From NCBI RefSeq assembly GCF_021378075.1, contig NZ_JAJUOS010000014.1, forward strand, positions 24,970-88,969: 64,000 nt of DNA, given 5' to 3'. A program made the translations under genes and the position numbers. Positions 8,956 to 18,420 of the stretch are shown one piece after another. Positions within the stretch are counted from its first letter, which is position 1; each line of letters opens with the position of its first letter. The notes beneath the pieces are model-generated. The model made no database searches. It had not been told where the DNA came from and was given only the letters and a program-made list of their open reading frames with translations. The stretch is from Rhodobacter flavimaris. GTDB taxonomy: Bacteria; Pseudomonadota; Alphaproteobacteria; Rhodobacterales; Rhodobacteraceae.

Positions 8956-9108
8956 GATGTCCTCCCAAGTTTCTCATGCACGCCAGATCGCTCGCTTCAG
9001 GCGATATGACGCGTTGCCGTTCTTGATTTCTCCTCCCAAGACCGGCTTGATGGAGAACATAGACGGTCATCCTGTCCAAAACCTGTCCGGAGTCCAAAAA
9101 GGCGTCTG
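8956..9108. promoter_or_regulatory. Divergent promoter region between tctC and tctD
   Basis: This 153-bp gap separates the divergent tctC operon and the tctDE operon. It must hold both promoters and any TctD binding sites. No obvious long repeat or palindrome stands out by eye. Confidence 0.4.
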
Positions 9109-9774
9109 ATGCACATCATCCTTGTCGAAGATAACTTGAACCTGGCCAAAGGTGTTCAAAATGCCTTGAAAGATCAGGGGCATGCGGTGGATCATCTGGA
9201 TGATGGCCAGGCGGCCGACGTTTTCCTGAAAGGGAATACCGCGGACGTTGCCGTGATAGATGTCAACCTGCCGGGGATGTCCGGGATAGAGATCATCCGT
9301 CGGCTGCGAGGGCGCGGGGATACGACCCCGGTTCTGATTCTGACCGCCCGAGGCAAGACTTCGGAGCGTGTCGAAGGGCTGGATGCGGGTGCCGACGATT
9401 ATCTGGTCAAACCCTTCGACATGGAGGAACTCGTAGCTCGCCTGCGCGCGCTGGCGCGGCGACGTCCGCAGATAGCACCCGACCACGAAACGGTTGGACA
9501 ACTGGTATATGACCGGGTGCAACGCACTCTTCAGCATCATGGAAGCGTCATCGACCTGCCAAGGCGGGAACTTGCGCTATTTGAATTTCTGCTCGAACAT
9601 CGCGGAAGGCTGATGGAAAAGGATCGGATCGCAGATGCCCTATACGGCACCGGCACGCCAGTCGAATCCAATGCAGTAGAGCTCCTGGTTTCGCGCTTGC
9701 GCCGTAAGATCGAAGGATGCGGAGCGACAATTCGCACAGCACGCGGCCTCGGCTATATGCTGGACGCGGATTGA
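9109..9774 (+). CDS. tctD: OmpR-family response regulator TctD
   Basis: A 221-residue two-domain response regulator. The receiver domain has the acidic pair ED at residues 7-8, the phosphoacceptor Asp51 in VIDVNLPG, Thr in LTARG and Lys in LVKPFD. The C-terminal ~95 residues form the OmpR winged helix (LPRRELALFEFLLEHRG ... AVELLVSRLRRKI ... GLGYML). The stop overlaps the sensor kinase start (TGATG). Divergence from tctC and the resemblance to the Salmonella tctDE-tctCBA arrangement support control of the tricarboxylate transporter. Confidence 0.92.
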   Translation: MHIILVEDNLNLAKGVQNALKDQGHAVDHLDDGQAADVFLKGNTADVAVIDVNLPGMSGIEIIRRLRGRGDTTPVLILTARGKTSERVEGLDAGADDYLVKPFDMEELVARLRALARRRPQIAPDHETVGQLVYDRVQRTLQHHGSVIDLPRRELALFEFLLEHRGRLMEKDRIADALYGTGTPVESNAVELLVSRLRRKIEGCGATIRTARGLGYMLDAD

Positions 9775-11141
9775 TGCTGAGCCATTTATCGTTACGGGGA
9801 AGGTTGTTTCTGCTATTGATCTTGCCGCTGATGGCCGTCGCAGCCGCGGCGTCCTACGCGCGATACCAGGCGGCCATCCAACTTTCCCGCGAGCTCTACG
9901 ACAATACCTTGCTTGCTGTAGCACTAACGATTTCGCGCGATGTTGTGATCTCCGAAGGCGATGTGCTGACTGAAAAGCTGCTTGAAGAACTGACCTCAGC
10001 CCTCGGAGATCCAGTCTACTACCGGATCACCGGCCCGAGTAACAGCTTCGTCACAGGATATTCTAATCCACCAGAGATGCCCGAAGGCTCACCCCCTTCA
10101 ACCGGCGAGCCCTTCTTCTTTGACAGTATCTCCTTGGGCAAACCAGTTCGCGCAGTGGTGTTGCAGGAGTTCATAAGCGAACCTCAGTTTGGTGGCTGGG
10201 TAACGGTCGAAGTTTGGCAAACAGTGACCCAGCGCTATGCACTGTCTCGCGAACTAGTCGTCCAGTCATCCATGCTACTCGGGTCTGTGATCATGACAGC
10301 CGCTTTGATTCTGTGGTTCGGGATCCAACTGGGACTGAAACCGCTCTTGGACCTACGCGATGCGATCGGCCAGCGCTCACCCGATGACCTGCGTCCGATC
10401 CGCCGATGGGTTCCGCCAGAACTGCGCCCGCTTGTTAAGACAACGAACTCGCTGTTCGAGCGCTTGGCGCGCGCCTTCGCCCTGCGCGATGGGTTCATCT
10501 CGGATGCAGCACATCAGATGCGTAACCCTGTTGCCGCAATGCAAAGTCAGGCTGAGGCCGCAATGAGCGCCCCAGATGAGGCGGAGCTACGCGCACGCAT
10601 TGCGGGCCTCGCGCAAAGTGCGCGCGATACCGGCCGACTGACCTCACAACTGCTCTCGCTCGAACGGGTAAGGGGTCGCAGCCTGAAGGAGTTTCATCGG
10701 CCGGTCGACATGCTCACGGTCGTCCGCGAACGTGTCCGCGCCTTTGCCGAGGCGCAGTTACCACGCGATGTCGAAGTAACCTTCTCGGTCAGTGGCACGC
10801 CCCGGCCGGTCGACTGCGACACAATCCTGATTGAGGAAATGGTCGAGAACCTGCTGGACAATGCCGCCAAATATGCCCTGCAACCAGGGGGCACCTTGGA
10901 TGTGTTGGTCGCATTCGAACCGGACTTTGTCACTCTGCAGTTCGCGGACGACGGCCCGGGCGTCCCCCTCTCGCAGCGCGAGCGAATATTCGACCGGTTC
11001 CTCAGGCTCGGCTCGGATCACTCGGGGGGGTGTGGCCTCGGCCTCGCAATTGTCAAAGATGCGGCCCTTGCTCACGATGGCGAAGCGTGCTGCGTGGGAG
11101 ATGGACCGGGCGCCGTCTTTAAAGTCATCTTGCGACGCTAG
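9774..11141 (+). CDS. tctE: Sensor histidine kinase TctE
   Basis: A 455-residue membrane histidine kinase. The ATG at 9774 overlaps the tctD stop and is preferred over an upstream in-frame ATG inside tctD. It has an N-terminal membrane helix (residues ~8-28), a periplasmic TctE-type sensor region of about 140 residues, a second helix near residues 165-190, a HisKA domain with the phosphoacceptor in DAAHQMRNP (about residue 247), and an ATPase domain with N box (EMVENLLDNAAKYA), DDGPGVP and a GCGLGLAIV G2 box. It probably senses periplasmic tricarboxylate, perhaps together with TctC, and phosphorylates TctD. Confidence 0.92.
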   Translation: MLSHLSLRGRLFLLLILPLMAVAAAASYARYQAAIQLSRELYDNTLLAVALTISRDVVISEGDVLTEKLLEELTSALGDPVYYRITGPSNSFVTGYSNPPEMPEGSPPSTGEPFFFDSISLGKPVRAVVLQEFISEPQFGGWVTVEVWQTVTQRYALSRELVVQSSMLLGSVIMTAALILWFGIQLGLKPLLDLRDAIGQRSPDDLRPIRRWVPPELRPLVKTTNSLFERLARAFALRDGFISDAAHQMRNPVAAMQSQAEAAMSAPDEAELRARIAGLAQSARDTGRLTSQLLSLERVRGRSLKEFHRPVDMLTVVRERVRAFAEAQLPRDVEVTFSVSGTPRPVDCDTILIEEMVENLLDNAAKYALQPGGTLDVLVAFEPDFVTLQFADDGPGVPLSQRERIFDRFLRLGSDHSGGCGLGLAIVKDAALAHDGEACCVGDGPGAVFKVILRR

Positions 11142-11446
11142 CGGACGGCTCTTTGCTGCCACACCCAGAATAAATACAAATGCTTTCAATACTTTAGCGA
11201 ATTTATTGATTTCCCTCTCACTCATGCTACGTAACCTTAACAAGGTTCGATCAAAGCGCGCTGTCGCGGCAATACTTGGTTTCGGGCGAAGCGAAAGACT
11301 GCTCCCGCTGTTAAGCATTTGCGAACATTGGTTTGGAGCTGCTCTGCCTACCAACTCTGGACCACCCGAGGCTGGAGTTTTCGGGCTTTGTTCACGATGA
11401 CGGGCTGGTTGCGTCACCGGGAAAGTGCAATGCGCTGGGGACAGCC
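11142..11446. other. AT-richer non-coding junction before the recombinase remnant
   Basis: This 305-bp stretch lies between tctE and the truncated recombinase. It is AT-richer than its surroundings and contains the inverted repeat AACCTT-aac-AAGGTT at 11233-11247. I see no convincing gene. It probably contains the left junction created when the upstream part of the element was lost. Confidence 0.4.
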
Positions 11447-11950
11447 TGCCCCATGCGGATGGCCAACCTGGCTGCGCTTGAGCTCGAACGGCACCTCACC
11501 TGCACCACGCATGGCCGCAAGATCATCTACAGGATCTTCATTCCAGCCGCAGAGACCAAGAACCGCGTCTCGATTACCGCGGAGATCGGGGGCATCCACG
11601 CCCAGATTATTCAGCGCTATCTCGCAACCTTTCGGCCGTTGCTTGCAAAAGATCTTGATCGTGCGCTCTTCCCCAAACCCTCGGGTGGCGCACGCGCCCC
11701 CAAGCATCTGGGAGAAGGCATCAGCAAGCTGATCGCGCACCATACCGGCCTCAAGATGCACCCGCATCTCTTCAGGCATCTGGCGGCCAAGCTTTTCCTC
11801 GAGACCCGCCCCGGTGAGTACGAGTCGGTGCGGCGGCTGCTCAATCACCGCAAGATTGATACGACCGCCAAAATCTATAGCCCGCTCTCCAACAGGAGCG
11901 CCCAGGACACTTACCATGGGATTCTGGACAAACAGGGAGGATACAAGTGA
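11447..11950 (+). pseudogene. Tyrosine recombinase TR-A, catalytic-domain remnant (module copy 1)
   Basis: The open frame extends from 11333, but resemblance to the intact homologue at 40154-41857 begins only at CPMRMANLAALEL near 11447. What remains is the catalytic domain: the first Arg (CPMR), HLFRHLAAK (HxxR box), LLNHRKIDTTAKIYS with the nucleophile Tyr, and a short tail. The N-terminal ~400 residues seen in the intact copy (DNA-binding domain) are missing and replaced by unrelated sequence. It overlaps the start of the next recombinase gene (stop TGA 11948-11950 with ATG at 11950), as in the intact copy. It is therefore a decayed first gene of the three-recombinase module. Confidence 0.78.
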
Positions 11951-13128
11951 TGACCTCCCAAGGTACTCAACGCACGCGGATCGGACTCAAATTCGAAGAT
12001 TGGCCGCTTCAGGATGTTTCGGCATGGAAGGTGGCCCGGCTCAAAGGTGGCCCGTTCAAGCGCCCTGGGCCCTTCGCCAATTGGTCTCACGGAACCGTGC
12101 AGCTCCACCAACAGATGTATGGGCACTGGCTTGCCTTCTTGATGCGCCATAGGCCGGAACTCTTGGATCTCTCGCCCCCGGACAGGGTGACCCTCGACAC
12201 AGTTGAGGCCTATCTTCGAGATGCGGAAAGCCGCGTCACCAACCGGATTGAGCCTGGCACGATGCTTCGACTCGGTGAGCGCCCCCTGAAGGTGCGGACT
12301 CTAGCTGGATTTCTCTTCTCGCTGTGGTTGGTCATCAAGGGGTTCTGTCCTGCGCGTGACTGGCGGTGGCTGAAGGACGGGGCGGATGCTTTTATGGCCG
12401 AAGCCGCCCTCGAGCCGCTGAAGCCTCCGATCCCGGTGACGGCGCAACAACTTTACTCCTGGGCGCTCGAACGCCTGACGGAACTGCGCGATCGAGACGA
12501 TCTGGACCAGCTCGAACAAGCGACGGCGTTTCGCCAGGCGCTCATGGTGGGGATATTGATCGCCGTTCCCGTACGTGCCCGAGCGTTCATAAGCATGACG
12601 GTCACGCTTCATGTTGAACCTACTGAAGCGAGCTATTGGCTGCGGTTTCGGGCGGAGGACATGAAGGACAAGAAGGCCAGAAGCTTTCACCTACCGCGCT
12701 CCATCGCCTGGGCCCTGGAACGCTATCTCCACGTGTTCCGGCCGATCCTTCTGCAGGGCAATTTGAGCGACGCGCTCTGGATCACCCGGCGCGGCAACGC
12801 GATGAGCATCGACAGCTTCACGTCCGGCCTTGCGAAGCTGACCAAGCGGGAGTTCGGAATAACCCTCCGGCCTCACGCCTTTCGGCATATTGCTTCAACG
12901 ACCATCGCGGAGTGCGACCCCGAACACGTGAACATCATTCGCGATGTTCTCGGGCACGCCACCCTTGCGATGGCAGAGAAGCACTACAATCGCGCGACCG
13001 CTCAGAAGGCCTGCGCTGATTATCAAGCGATCATCCGGGACACCATCAAGGACGCCAAGGCGCGGGACCGCAAGGCCAAGCGTTCTCGCAAGACGCGTCG
13101 GAAGAAACACAACCCACAGGAGGAGTAG
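11950..13128 (+). CDS. Tyrosine recombinase TR-B (module copy 1)
   Basis: A 392-residue site-specific recombinase. The ATG at 11950 overlaps the TR-A stop; a GTG one codon earlier is an alternative. Catalytic-domain hallmarks are VPVRARAFISM (Arg near residue 206), PHAFRHIAST (HxxR near 307-310) and VLGHATLAMAEKHY with the nucleophilic Tyr near 345. The C-terminal ~35 residues are strongly basic (KAKRSRKTRRKK). It corresponds in order, start overlap and catalytic layout to the gene at 41854-42894, but the two are divergent in sequence. It probably works together with its neighbours rather than alone. Confidence 0.85.
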   Translation: MTSQGTQRTRIGLKFEDWPLQDVSAWKVARLKGGPFKRPGPFANWSHGTVQLHQQMYGHWLAFLMRHRPELLDLSPPDRVTLDTVEAYLRDAESRVTNRIEPGTMLRLGERPLKVRTLAGFLFSLWLVIKGFCPARDWRWLKDGADAFMAEAALEPLKPPIPVTAQQLYSWALERLTELRDRDDLDQLEQATAFRQALMVGILIAVPVRARAFISMTVTLHVEPTEASYWLRFRAEDMKDKKARSFHLPRSIAWALERYLHVFRPILLQGNLSDALWITRRGNAMSIDSFTSGLAKLTKREFGITLRPHAFRHIASTTIAECDPEHVNIIRDVLGHATLAMAEKHYNRATAQKACADYQAIIRDTIKDAKARDRKAKRSRKTRRKKHNPQEE

Positions 13129-13131
13129 ATC

Positions 13132-14886
13132 ATGCGAGCCGCCATCTATGCGCGCTACTCGACGGACCTCCAAAGCGCCGCATCGATCACGGACCAGGTC
13201 CGGGTCTGTCGCAAGCTCTGCGAAGAGACCGACTGGCAGGTGGTCCATGTCTTCAGTGACGAGGCGATCAGCGGAGCCACAGACCAGCGTCCTGGCTTCC
13301 AGCAACTGCTGCGGTCGGCGATGAAGGGACAGTTCGACGTCATCGTCGCCGAAGCACTCGACCGGCTCTCGCGGGACCAGGAACATATCGCGGGCCTCCA
13401 CAAGCGGATGGCCTTCCTCGACGTGCAGATCGTCACCAAGGCCGAAGGCGAGATCAATGAACTCCACGTTGGCCTCAACGGCACCATGTCAGCCCTGTTC
13501 CTGCGCCAACTGGCCCAGAAGACCCGTCGCGGCCTCGAAGGACGTGTGCGCGCGGGCAAGTCCGCCGGCGGGATCAGCTACGGCTACAAGGCAGTTCGCC
13601 AACTCTTGCCCGATGGCAGCCAGTCGCGGGGAGATCGGACCATCGATCCCGAGGAAGCGGTGATCGTGCAGCGGATCTTCGAGCGTTTCGCATCGGGTCA
13701 CAGCGCGCGTGCCATCGCGATCGAGCTCAATCACGACAGGATCCCCCCGCCGCGCGGGAAGGGCGGCAAACCCGGTGCGACCTGGTCCTTCTCGACGATT
13801 TCGGGCAACTGGAAGCGCGGGACCGGCATCCTCAACAACGAGCTCTACATCGGCAAGCTGGTCTGGAATCGCCAGAACTTCGTCAAGGATCCCGACACGG
13901 GCAAGCGTCAGGCGCGTCCCAATCCACGCGAAGACCTGATCATCGAGGACGTGCCGCACCTGCGGATCATCGACGACGAACTCTGGGAACGGGTCAAGAA
14001 GATCCAGCACGGCGTCCGCAAGCGCATCCGGGCGGAAGATCGCCCCAATGCCTATGGCGCCGCACGACGCCCCACCTACCTGCTCTCCGGCCTGCTCAAG
14101 TGCGGCTGCTGCGGCGCGAACTACATCCTCGTCAACGCGCTCAAATACGGCTGCTCGGCCAATCGCAACCGCGGCACCTGCCCCAACCGAGCCACGATCC
14201 GCCGCGCCGAGGTCGAGGCACGCGTCCTCGAGGGGCTGAAGGATCACCTGCTCCACCCCGACCTGCTTGCCGCCTTCGTCGAGGAGTTTCAGCGCGAGAT
14301 GCGCAAGGAACAGCAATCCTCCGAGACGGAACGCAAGACCGCCGAAGCCCGGCTTACGAAGCTCGAGAAGGAGATCTCCAATCTCATCGATGCCGTCGCC
14401 AACGGCATGTTTCATCAAAGCATGACGGAGCGGCTGCAGGCGCTCGAAGACGAGAAGCTCACGCTGCGGGCCAAGCTCGACCAACTCCCCGAGCCACCCC
14501 CGGTCACGCTGCACCCCGCCATGGCCGAGATCTACCGGTCGAAGGTTGCGACCCTCATCGAGGCACTGAACGCCGACGGCACCCGGAACGAAGCCGCAGA
14601 TATCCTGCGCGGCCTGATCGCGGAGATCCGGATGCTGCCGCGCGAGGGTGGCGGCCATGACATTGAACTCTATGGGGAACTGGGCGCGATCCTGGGGCTC
14701 GGGGAACCCCGGAATGACAAACCCCGCCTCATTGTGGGCGGGGTGTCGAATTCAATGGTTGCGGGGGCTGGATTAAACCTTCACCGAACGACTATGCGCC
14801 TTGGCCAGACGATCGTTCAATCGCCAAAAGGGGCGGGACGCGGTCTGCGGGATAGTGGCGTGCCCCTATCGGGTGGTCCGGTTTGA
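13132..14886 (+). CDS. Large serine recombinase SR (module copy 1)
   Basis: A 584-residue large serine recombinase of the resolvase/invertase superfamily. The N-terminal resolvase domain has the nucleophile Ser10 in YARYSTDLQ, the Arg-containing block ALDRLSRDQ near residue 80 and GTMSALFLRQLAQKTRRG. A recombinase domain and a zinc-ribbon block with CGCCG...YGCS...GTCPN (residues ~322-350) follow. A coiled-coil region (~residues 390-440) ends the conserved part. The last ~55 codons read through a GC hairpin (14721-14744) and a degenerate tRNA-fMet 3' end (14756 onwards), so the natural C-terminus probably lies near 14720. It starts three bases after TR-B. Confidence 0.88.
   Translation: MRAAIYARYSTDLQSAASITDQVRVCRKLCEETDWQVVHVFSDEAISGATDQRPGFQQLLRSAMKGQFDVIVAEALDRLSRDQEHIAGLHKRMAFLDVQIVTKAEGEINELHVGLNGTMSALFLRQLAQKTRRGLEGRVRAGKSAGGISYGYKAVRQLLPDGSQSRGDRTIDPEEAVIVQRIFERFASGHSARAIAIELNHDRIPPPRGKGGKPGATWSFSTISGNWKRGTGILNNELYIGKLVWNRQNFVKDPDTGKRQARPNPREDLIIEDVPHLRIIDDELWERVKKIQHGVRKRIRAEDRPNAYGAARRPTYLLSGLLKCGCCGANYILVNALKYGCSANRNRGTCPNRATIRRAEVEARVLEGLKDHLLHPDLLAAFVEEFQREMRKEQQSSETERKTAEARLTKLEKEISNLIDAVANGMFHQSMTERLQALEDEKLTLRAKLDQLPEPPPVTLHPAMAEIYRSKVATLIEALNADGTRNEAADILRGLIAEIRMLPREGGGHDIELYGELGAILGLGEPRNDKPRLIVGGVSNSMVAGAGLNLHRTTMRLGQTIVQSPKGAGRGLRDSGVPLSGGPV
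14721..14744. terminator. Hairpin at the end of serine recombinase copy 1
   Basis: A perfect 8-bp stem ACCCCGCC/GGCGGGGT with an 8-nt loop sits just before the tRNA-like sequence. It resembles the terminators often placed between an integrase gene and its attachment site. It lies inside the open frame only because the frame reads on into flanking DNA. Confidence 0.5.
14756..14780. repeat. Degenerate tRNA-fMet 3'-end sequence (attachment-site remnant)
   Basis: Positions 14756-14767 are TGGTTGCGGGGG, identical to the first 12 bases of the tRNA half at 44491-44535. The next bases (CTGGATTAAACCT) still resemble the TpsiC arm read on the complementary strand. It occupies the same place relative to the serine recombinase as the clear tRNA half in module copy 2. 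This suggests a decayed attachment site. Confidence 0.6.
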
Positions 14887-15365
14887 GTGTTAGTGCATCA
14901 TAGGCCTGTGGTCGATCGGGACGATGCTGTTCGGCGCAGGCGGGCGGTAACCCAATGAGCTGTGCGGCCTGACTGTGCTGTAGTGAACGCGCCATCGCTC
15001 GATCAGGATCTGGGCCTCGCGCAGAGTGTAGAAGAGTTCGCCGGTGATCTTTACGAATATCTCGTCGAGTTGCCATCCCTAGTGGCTCCATCTCGTCCCC
15101 TCGAAACGGTGCTTCCGGATCTCGGAGGCGAACATCGGAGCAAATCGATGCCACCAAAATCGGACCGTCTCATGGCAGATGTCGACGCCTCGCTCGTGAA
15201 TCAGATCCTCGACATTCCGGAGCGATAGAGGGAAGCGGACATATAGCATCTCCGCCAGGCGGATGATCTCGGGGCTCGTCTAGAAACAGCGAAAGGGCGA
15301 ACGTTCCGTCATCCAGAAAGGCTACGTGACCGCACCGCCCACCTAAAGCCAAGTTCCTCTGACAG
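14855..15365 (-). mobile_element. Chimeric IS6/IS3 transposase remnant, copy A
   Basis: This 511-bp block is nearly repeated at 20383-20892 in the same orientation. On the minus strand its beginning is the N-terminal part of an IS6-family transposase, decayed by stops, running to the LDEIFVKI motif. There it passes into the C-terminus of an IS3-family OrfB (FYTLREAQILIERW then VRPHSSLGYRPPAP) and a stop. Both halves are in the same frame apart from nonsense mutations. It is not functional. Confidence 0.72.
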
Positions 15366-15434
15366 AACCCGATGGCATCCTCAGACCTGTTTGCCTACCT
15401 GACGATCTGGGAGCCAGCCAGTCAGAGACTTGAG

Positions 15435-16442
15435 CTATTCAAACCGTCCTCGCGTGCCATTGGCAAGCGCAACGAGGGACAGCATGACCGGGACTTCAAC
15501 CAGCACACCCACAACGGTGGCCAGGGCCGCGCCGGAATTGAGGCCAAAGAGGCTGATCGCCACTGCAACTGCTAGCTCAAAGAAGTTCGAGGTGCCGATC
15601 AGGGCGCAGGGCGCGGCAATCCTGTGGGGAACCCGCAACGCCCAGGCTGCGGTATAGGCCAGAACGAAGATGCCATAGGACTGAATCAGGATCGGGACCG
15701 CAATCAGCGCGATCACTTGTGGCCTATCGAGGATTACTTGTCCCTGAAGACCGAACAGGATCACAACCGTTGCGATGAGTCCGATGATCGACCACGGCTT
15801 GATTTTTCCGCGGAAGATCGCGATGCGCTCGGCACTCCCCAGTCGCCTCCGCGTCAAGACGCCGGCCACCAACGGGAGGGCAACAAACAGGCCTGCGGAC
15901 AGAACAAGCGTTCCCCATGGCACCTCAATGTCCGTAACCCCAAGCAGAAATGCAACGATCGGCGCGAAGGCGAAGACCATGACAACATCGTTCACCGAGA
16001 CCTGGAGCAGCGTGTAACTCTCGTCGCCTCGGGTCAGTTGCGACCAGACGAACACCATGGCCGTGCAGGGCGCCGCACCGAGCAAGATCAGCCCCGCGAT
16101 GTATTGCTGCGCATCCTCGTCCGCAATGAAGTCCGAAAACACAGACCGGAAAAACAGCACTCCGAGCGCAGCCATCGTAAATGGCTTGATCAGCCAGTTG
16201 ACCACCAAGGTAATCGCAAGCCCCTTTGGCTCCTTCACCACGTTTTTCAGGCTGCGAGGATCGACGCCGACCATCATCGGGTAGACCATCGCCCAGATCA
16301 GTACCGCGACCACCAGATTGACATTCGCCACCTCGGTGGCCGCAATCACCGTGACCAGTTCGGGCGCTGCACTTCCAAGGATAATGCCGCCAGCCATGGC
16401 TAGCGCGATCCAGAAGGAGAGATACCGCTCAAAGATGCTCAT
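15435..16442 (-). CDS. acr3: ACR3-family arsenite efflux permease
   Basis: A 335-residue membrane protein with about ten predicted helices. The ATG at 16442 gives the usual ACR3 N-terminus ([12 protein letters not shown]); an upstream start would add 17 atypical residues. The essential ACR3 Cys lies in [21 protein letters not shown] (TM4 region, about residue 127), and the [13 protein letters not shown] and [18 protein letters not shown] blocks are also typical. ACR3 exports As(III) from the cytoplasm using the proton motive force. No arsR or arsC lies beside it here. The gene stands within the segment bracketed by the IS6/IS3 repeats, consistent with acquisition as cargo. Confidence 0.92.
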   Translation of the reverse strand: MSIFERYLSFWIALAMAGGIILGSAAPELVTVIAATEVANVNLVVAVLIWAMVYPMMVGVDPRSLKNVVKEPKGLAITLVVNWLIKPFTMAALGVLFFRSVFSDFIADEDAQQYIAGLILLGAAPCTAMVFVWSQLTRGDESYTLLQVSVNDVVMVFAFAPIVAFLLGVTDIEVPWGTLVLSAGLFVALPLVAGVLTRRRLGSAERIAIFRGKIKPWSIIGLIATVVILFGLQGQVILDRPQVIALIAVPILIQSYGIFVLAYTAAWALRVPHRIAAPCALIGTSNFFELAVAVAISLFGLNSGAALATVVGVLVEVPVMLSLVALANGTRGRFE

Positions 16443-16668
16443 TATTAGGGAACTATCGCGTCTGGCATACGAAGTCGAGGCTACCGACGGCACCCTTGGG
16501 AATGCTCACGAACGCACCTCTACCCAGTCGGGATTTTGTCATGCGCTCGTATCTGTTTTCGGGTCACCATTGGGACACCACGAATGCCGTGCGAGACATC
16601 AAACAGAAGAGGGTTCTAATAACCGGTTGCGCGACAACACGACCTTGCTGTGCCGATTTTGGGAGGGC

Positions 16669-17499
16669 TCAGTATCTTTTCAGCGGAATCCGCAGGCTGA
16701 GCGTCACCACTTGATCGTTAGGCTTGAAGGTCAGCGGCTTGTAGGGCTCTGAAGTGCCGGAACCCGGCAAGGGCGTCGCCCCTCCGTGGGCGGTACCGAA
16801 GTAGTAATACTTGTATGCGGCCTCGAGGATCACCGGATGCTGCCCAGGCTTCGTCAGTTGGATCGACGCCCCAAAGCCGATGGCGGCCGCGATCGTCAGA
16901 TTACTGTCACCTTCGAACGAGCGATCGGTTCGCTCCTCGCCTCCCTCCGCATCGGGATTCGTCCGTGTCCATGTGCTCACCTTGTTATTTGCAAGTCCCA
17001 GGCCGGAAAACAGGAAGGGTTGAAACCGGGAGTGGCTGCCTCGCTGTTCGAGTGGCGCGTAATAAACGTTCGCCATGAGCGCTGTCGTACGGACCGTACC
17101 CCCAGTGATGTCAGCATGCGGTCCGGGTCCCGGGCTGGTCCAGACACCGTTCAAATCCATGCCTGATCGCCCAAGGAGTTCCAAGTCTGCCCTTAACCCG
17201 TTCAGCCAGTCATATCCCGCTGCCACCCCCCAGATTGCGCCCTTGTCATCATCAAGGTCGAAATTCACCCGTGGATCTTTGTCCGGATATCCCGGCGGCA
17301 GCCAGTAAGCGTCATGAAGTGATCTCGACGCATAGCCGCCCTCGATACGAAGGTACGGGCCATAGGTCACGCTCGCCACGCCGAAAGATGGAAAGGACGC
17401 CGGGCTTGAGGCGTCTTGAGCTATGGCACGACCGGCCTCAACCGTTACGCCGCCGATGACCGCAAGAACCGCCGCGCCTTTCGTCAAAGTGGCTTTCAA
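16669..17499 (-). CDS. Exported outer-membrane beta-barrel protein, function unknown
   Basis: A 276-residue protein if started at TTG 17499, which has a good GGAGGAC ribosome site. A longer frame to 17562 adds an unlikely N-terminus. The first ~28 residues form a signal peptide ending near AIAQD. The mature part has alternating hydrophobic/polar strands with many aromatic residues (GPYLRIEGGYASRSL, ALMANVYYAPL, FQPFLFSGLGLANN, VILEAAYKYYYFG, QVVTLSLRIPLKRY). The last strand ends in Tyr, a frequent C-terminal signature of outer-membrane barrels. No specific ligand can be assigned. It precedes two Gly-rich exported proteins in the same orientation, so a joint surface role is possible. Confidence 0.62.
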   Translation of the reverse strand: MKATLTKGAAVLAVIGGVTVEAGRAIAQDASSPASFPSFGVASVTYGPYLRIEGGYASRSLHDAYWLPPGYPDKDPRVNFDLDDDKGAIWGVAAGYDWLNGLRADLELLGRSGMDLNGVWTSPGPGPHADITGGTVRTTALMANVYYAPLEQRGSHSRFQPFLFSGLGLANNKVSTWTRTNPDAEGGEERTDRSFEGDSNLTIAAAIGFGASIQLTKPGQHPVILEAAYKYYYFGTAHGGATPLPGSGTSEPYKPLTFKPNDQVVTLSLRIPLKRY

Positions 17500-17625
17500 T
17501 GTTGCGTCCTCCCACTCGACTGGTGCCCTAACAGCGCCTCTCAGGGCGCGCTGGCACAGCATTTCACATAGTTTTGGCCACCAGCATCAAGAGGGTCAAG
17601 GACCTCTGCACCCTCGAACACGATT

Positions 17626-18420
17626 TCAGCCGTGACCTTCCGCAATGGCTAGACGTACGGCCTCTGCCTTCGACGCCAAAGTAGTAGCGGCAGCGCCTGT
17701 CACAGGGGTCCCAAGGATAGTTGTCACGGCTATCACGGTATCTGCCGTGATCGGTATTCCCTTGTCGGACGCCACGCCGAGAAACACGGCCTGAAGAGTT
17801 ATCGTATCGTTCGCGACCCCAGGCATCGACAACGAACCATCAAGAGACGCTCGCAGCATCGACAGGTTTTGCAGCGGAGAGTCGATGAAGCTGATTTCCC
17901 GGAAACTCGTCCTGAGATCCGTGACGATCATCTCGTAGGATTGATTGTAAAACCCCGACATTTCACTGTCGAATGCCAGCGTGGCGATTGCCTCGACGTA
18001 GGCCCGGTCTAACACCCTCGCCGGCGTCCGCACTACGTTCAGGCGACCAAGTTCGACCTCGGGAATACCTTCCTGAGCCCAGACGGGCTTATTTCCCGCC
18101 TCTCCAGCGCCCGGGCCTTGGCCACCCGCACCTCCCTGTCCGCCGGCTCCAGCTCCACCCGAGCCGTACTGGTACTTCTTTCCACCTGAGCCACCGGCAT
18201 GATCGGAATCGTCACCCTCTTCGTGCCCTCCAGCGCCGGGTCCCATACCACCTTCATGTTCTGAATCAGTATGTTCATCATGCACCTCCTCGGCATACGC
18301 CATCTGGAGATACGTCCCCCCTGAAGTGACGACACTCCCACCGACACCGATTGCAACAAGCGTTGTCGCAGACAGCCCTATCTTGATCAGTCCACGCTTC
18401 AAATGATTGGAGCTCCGCAT
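17626..18420 (-). CDS. Gly-rich exported protein, paralogue of 18777-20183
   Basis: A 264-residue protein starting at ATG 18420 with GGGAGAG upstream. It has a hydrophobic N-terminal signal or anchor (residues ~12-40), then a low-complexity region rich in Gly, His, Asp and Glu (~residues 45-105). A globular region follows with the motif VELGRLNVVRTPARVLDRAY and, further on, DSPLQNLSMLRASLDGSL. Both motifs recur in the larger paralogue downstream on the same strand. I do not recognise a named family. The His/Asp/Glu-rich segment could bind metal ions. The context (arsenite exporter, barrel protein, IS-derived repeats) suggests acquired DNA. Confidence 0.68.
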   Translation of the reverse strand: MRSSNHLKRGLIKIGLSATTLVAIGVGGSVVTSGGTYLQMAYAEEVHDEHTDSEHEGGMGPGAGGHEEGDDSDHAGGSGGKKYQYGSGGAGAGGQGGAGGQGPGAGEAGNKPVWAQEGIPEVELGRLNVVRTPARVLDRAYVEAIATLAFDSEMSGFYNQSYEMIVTDLRTSFREISFIDSPLQNLSMLRASLDGSLSMPGVANDTITLQAVFLGVASDKGIPITADTVIAVTTILGTPVTGAAATTLASKAEAVRLAIAEGHG

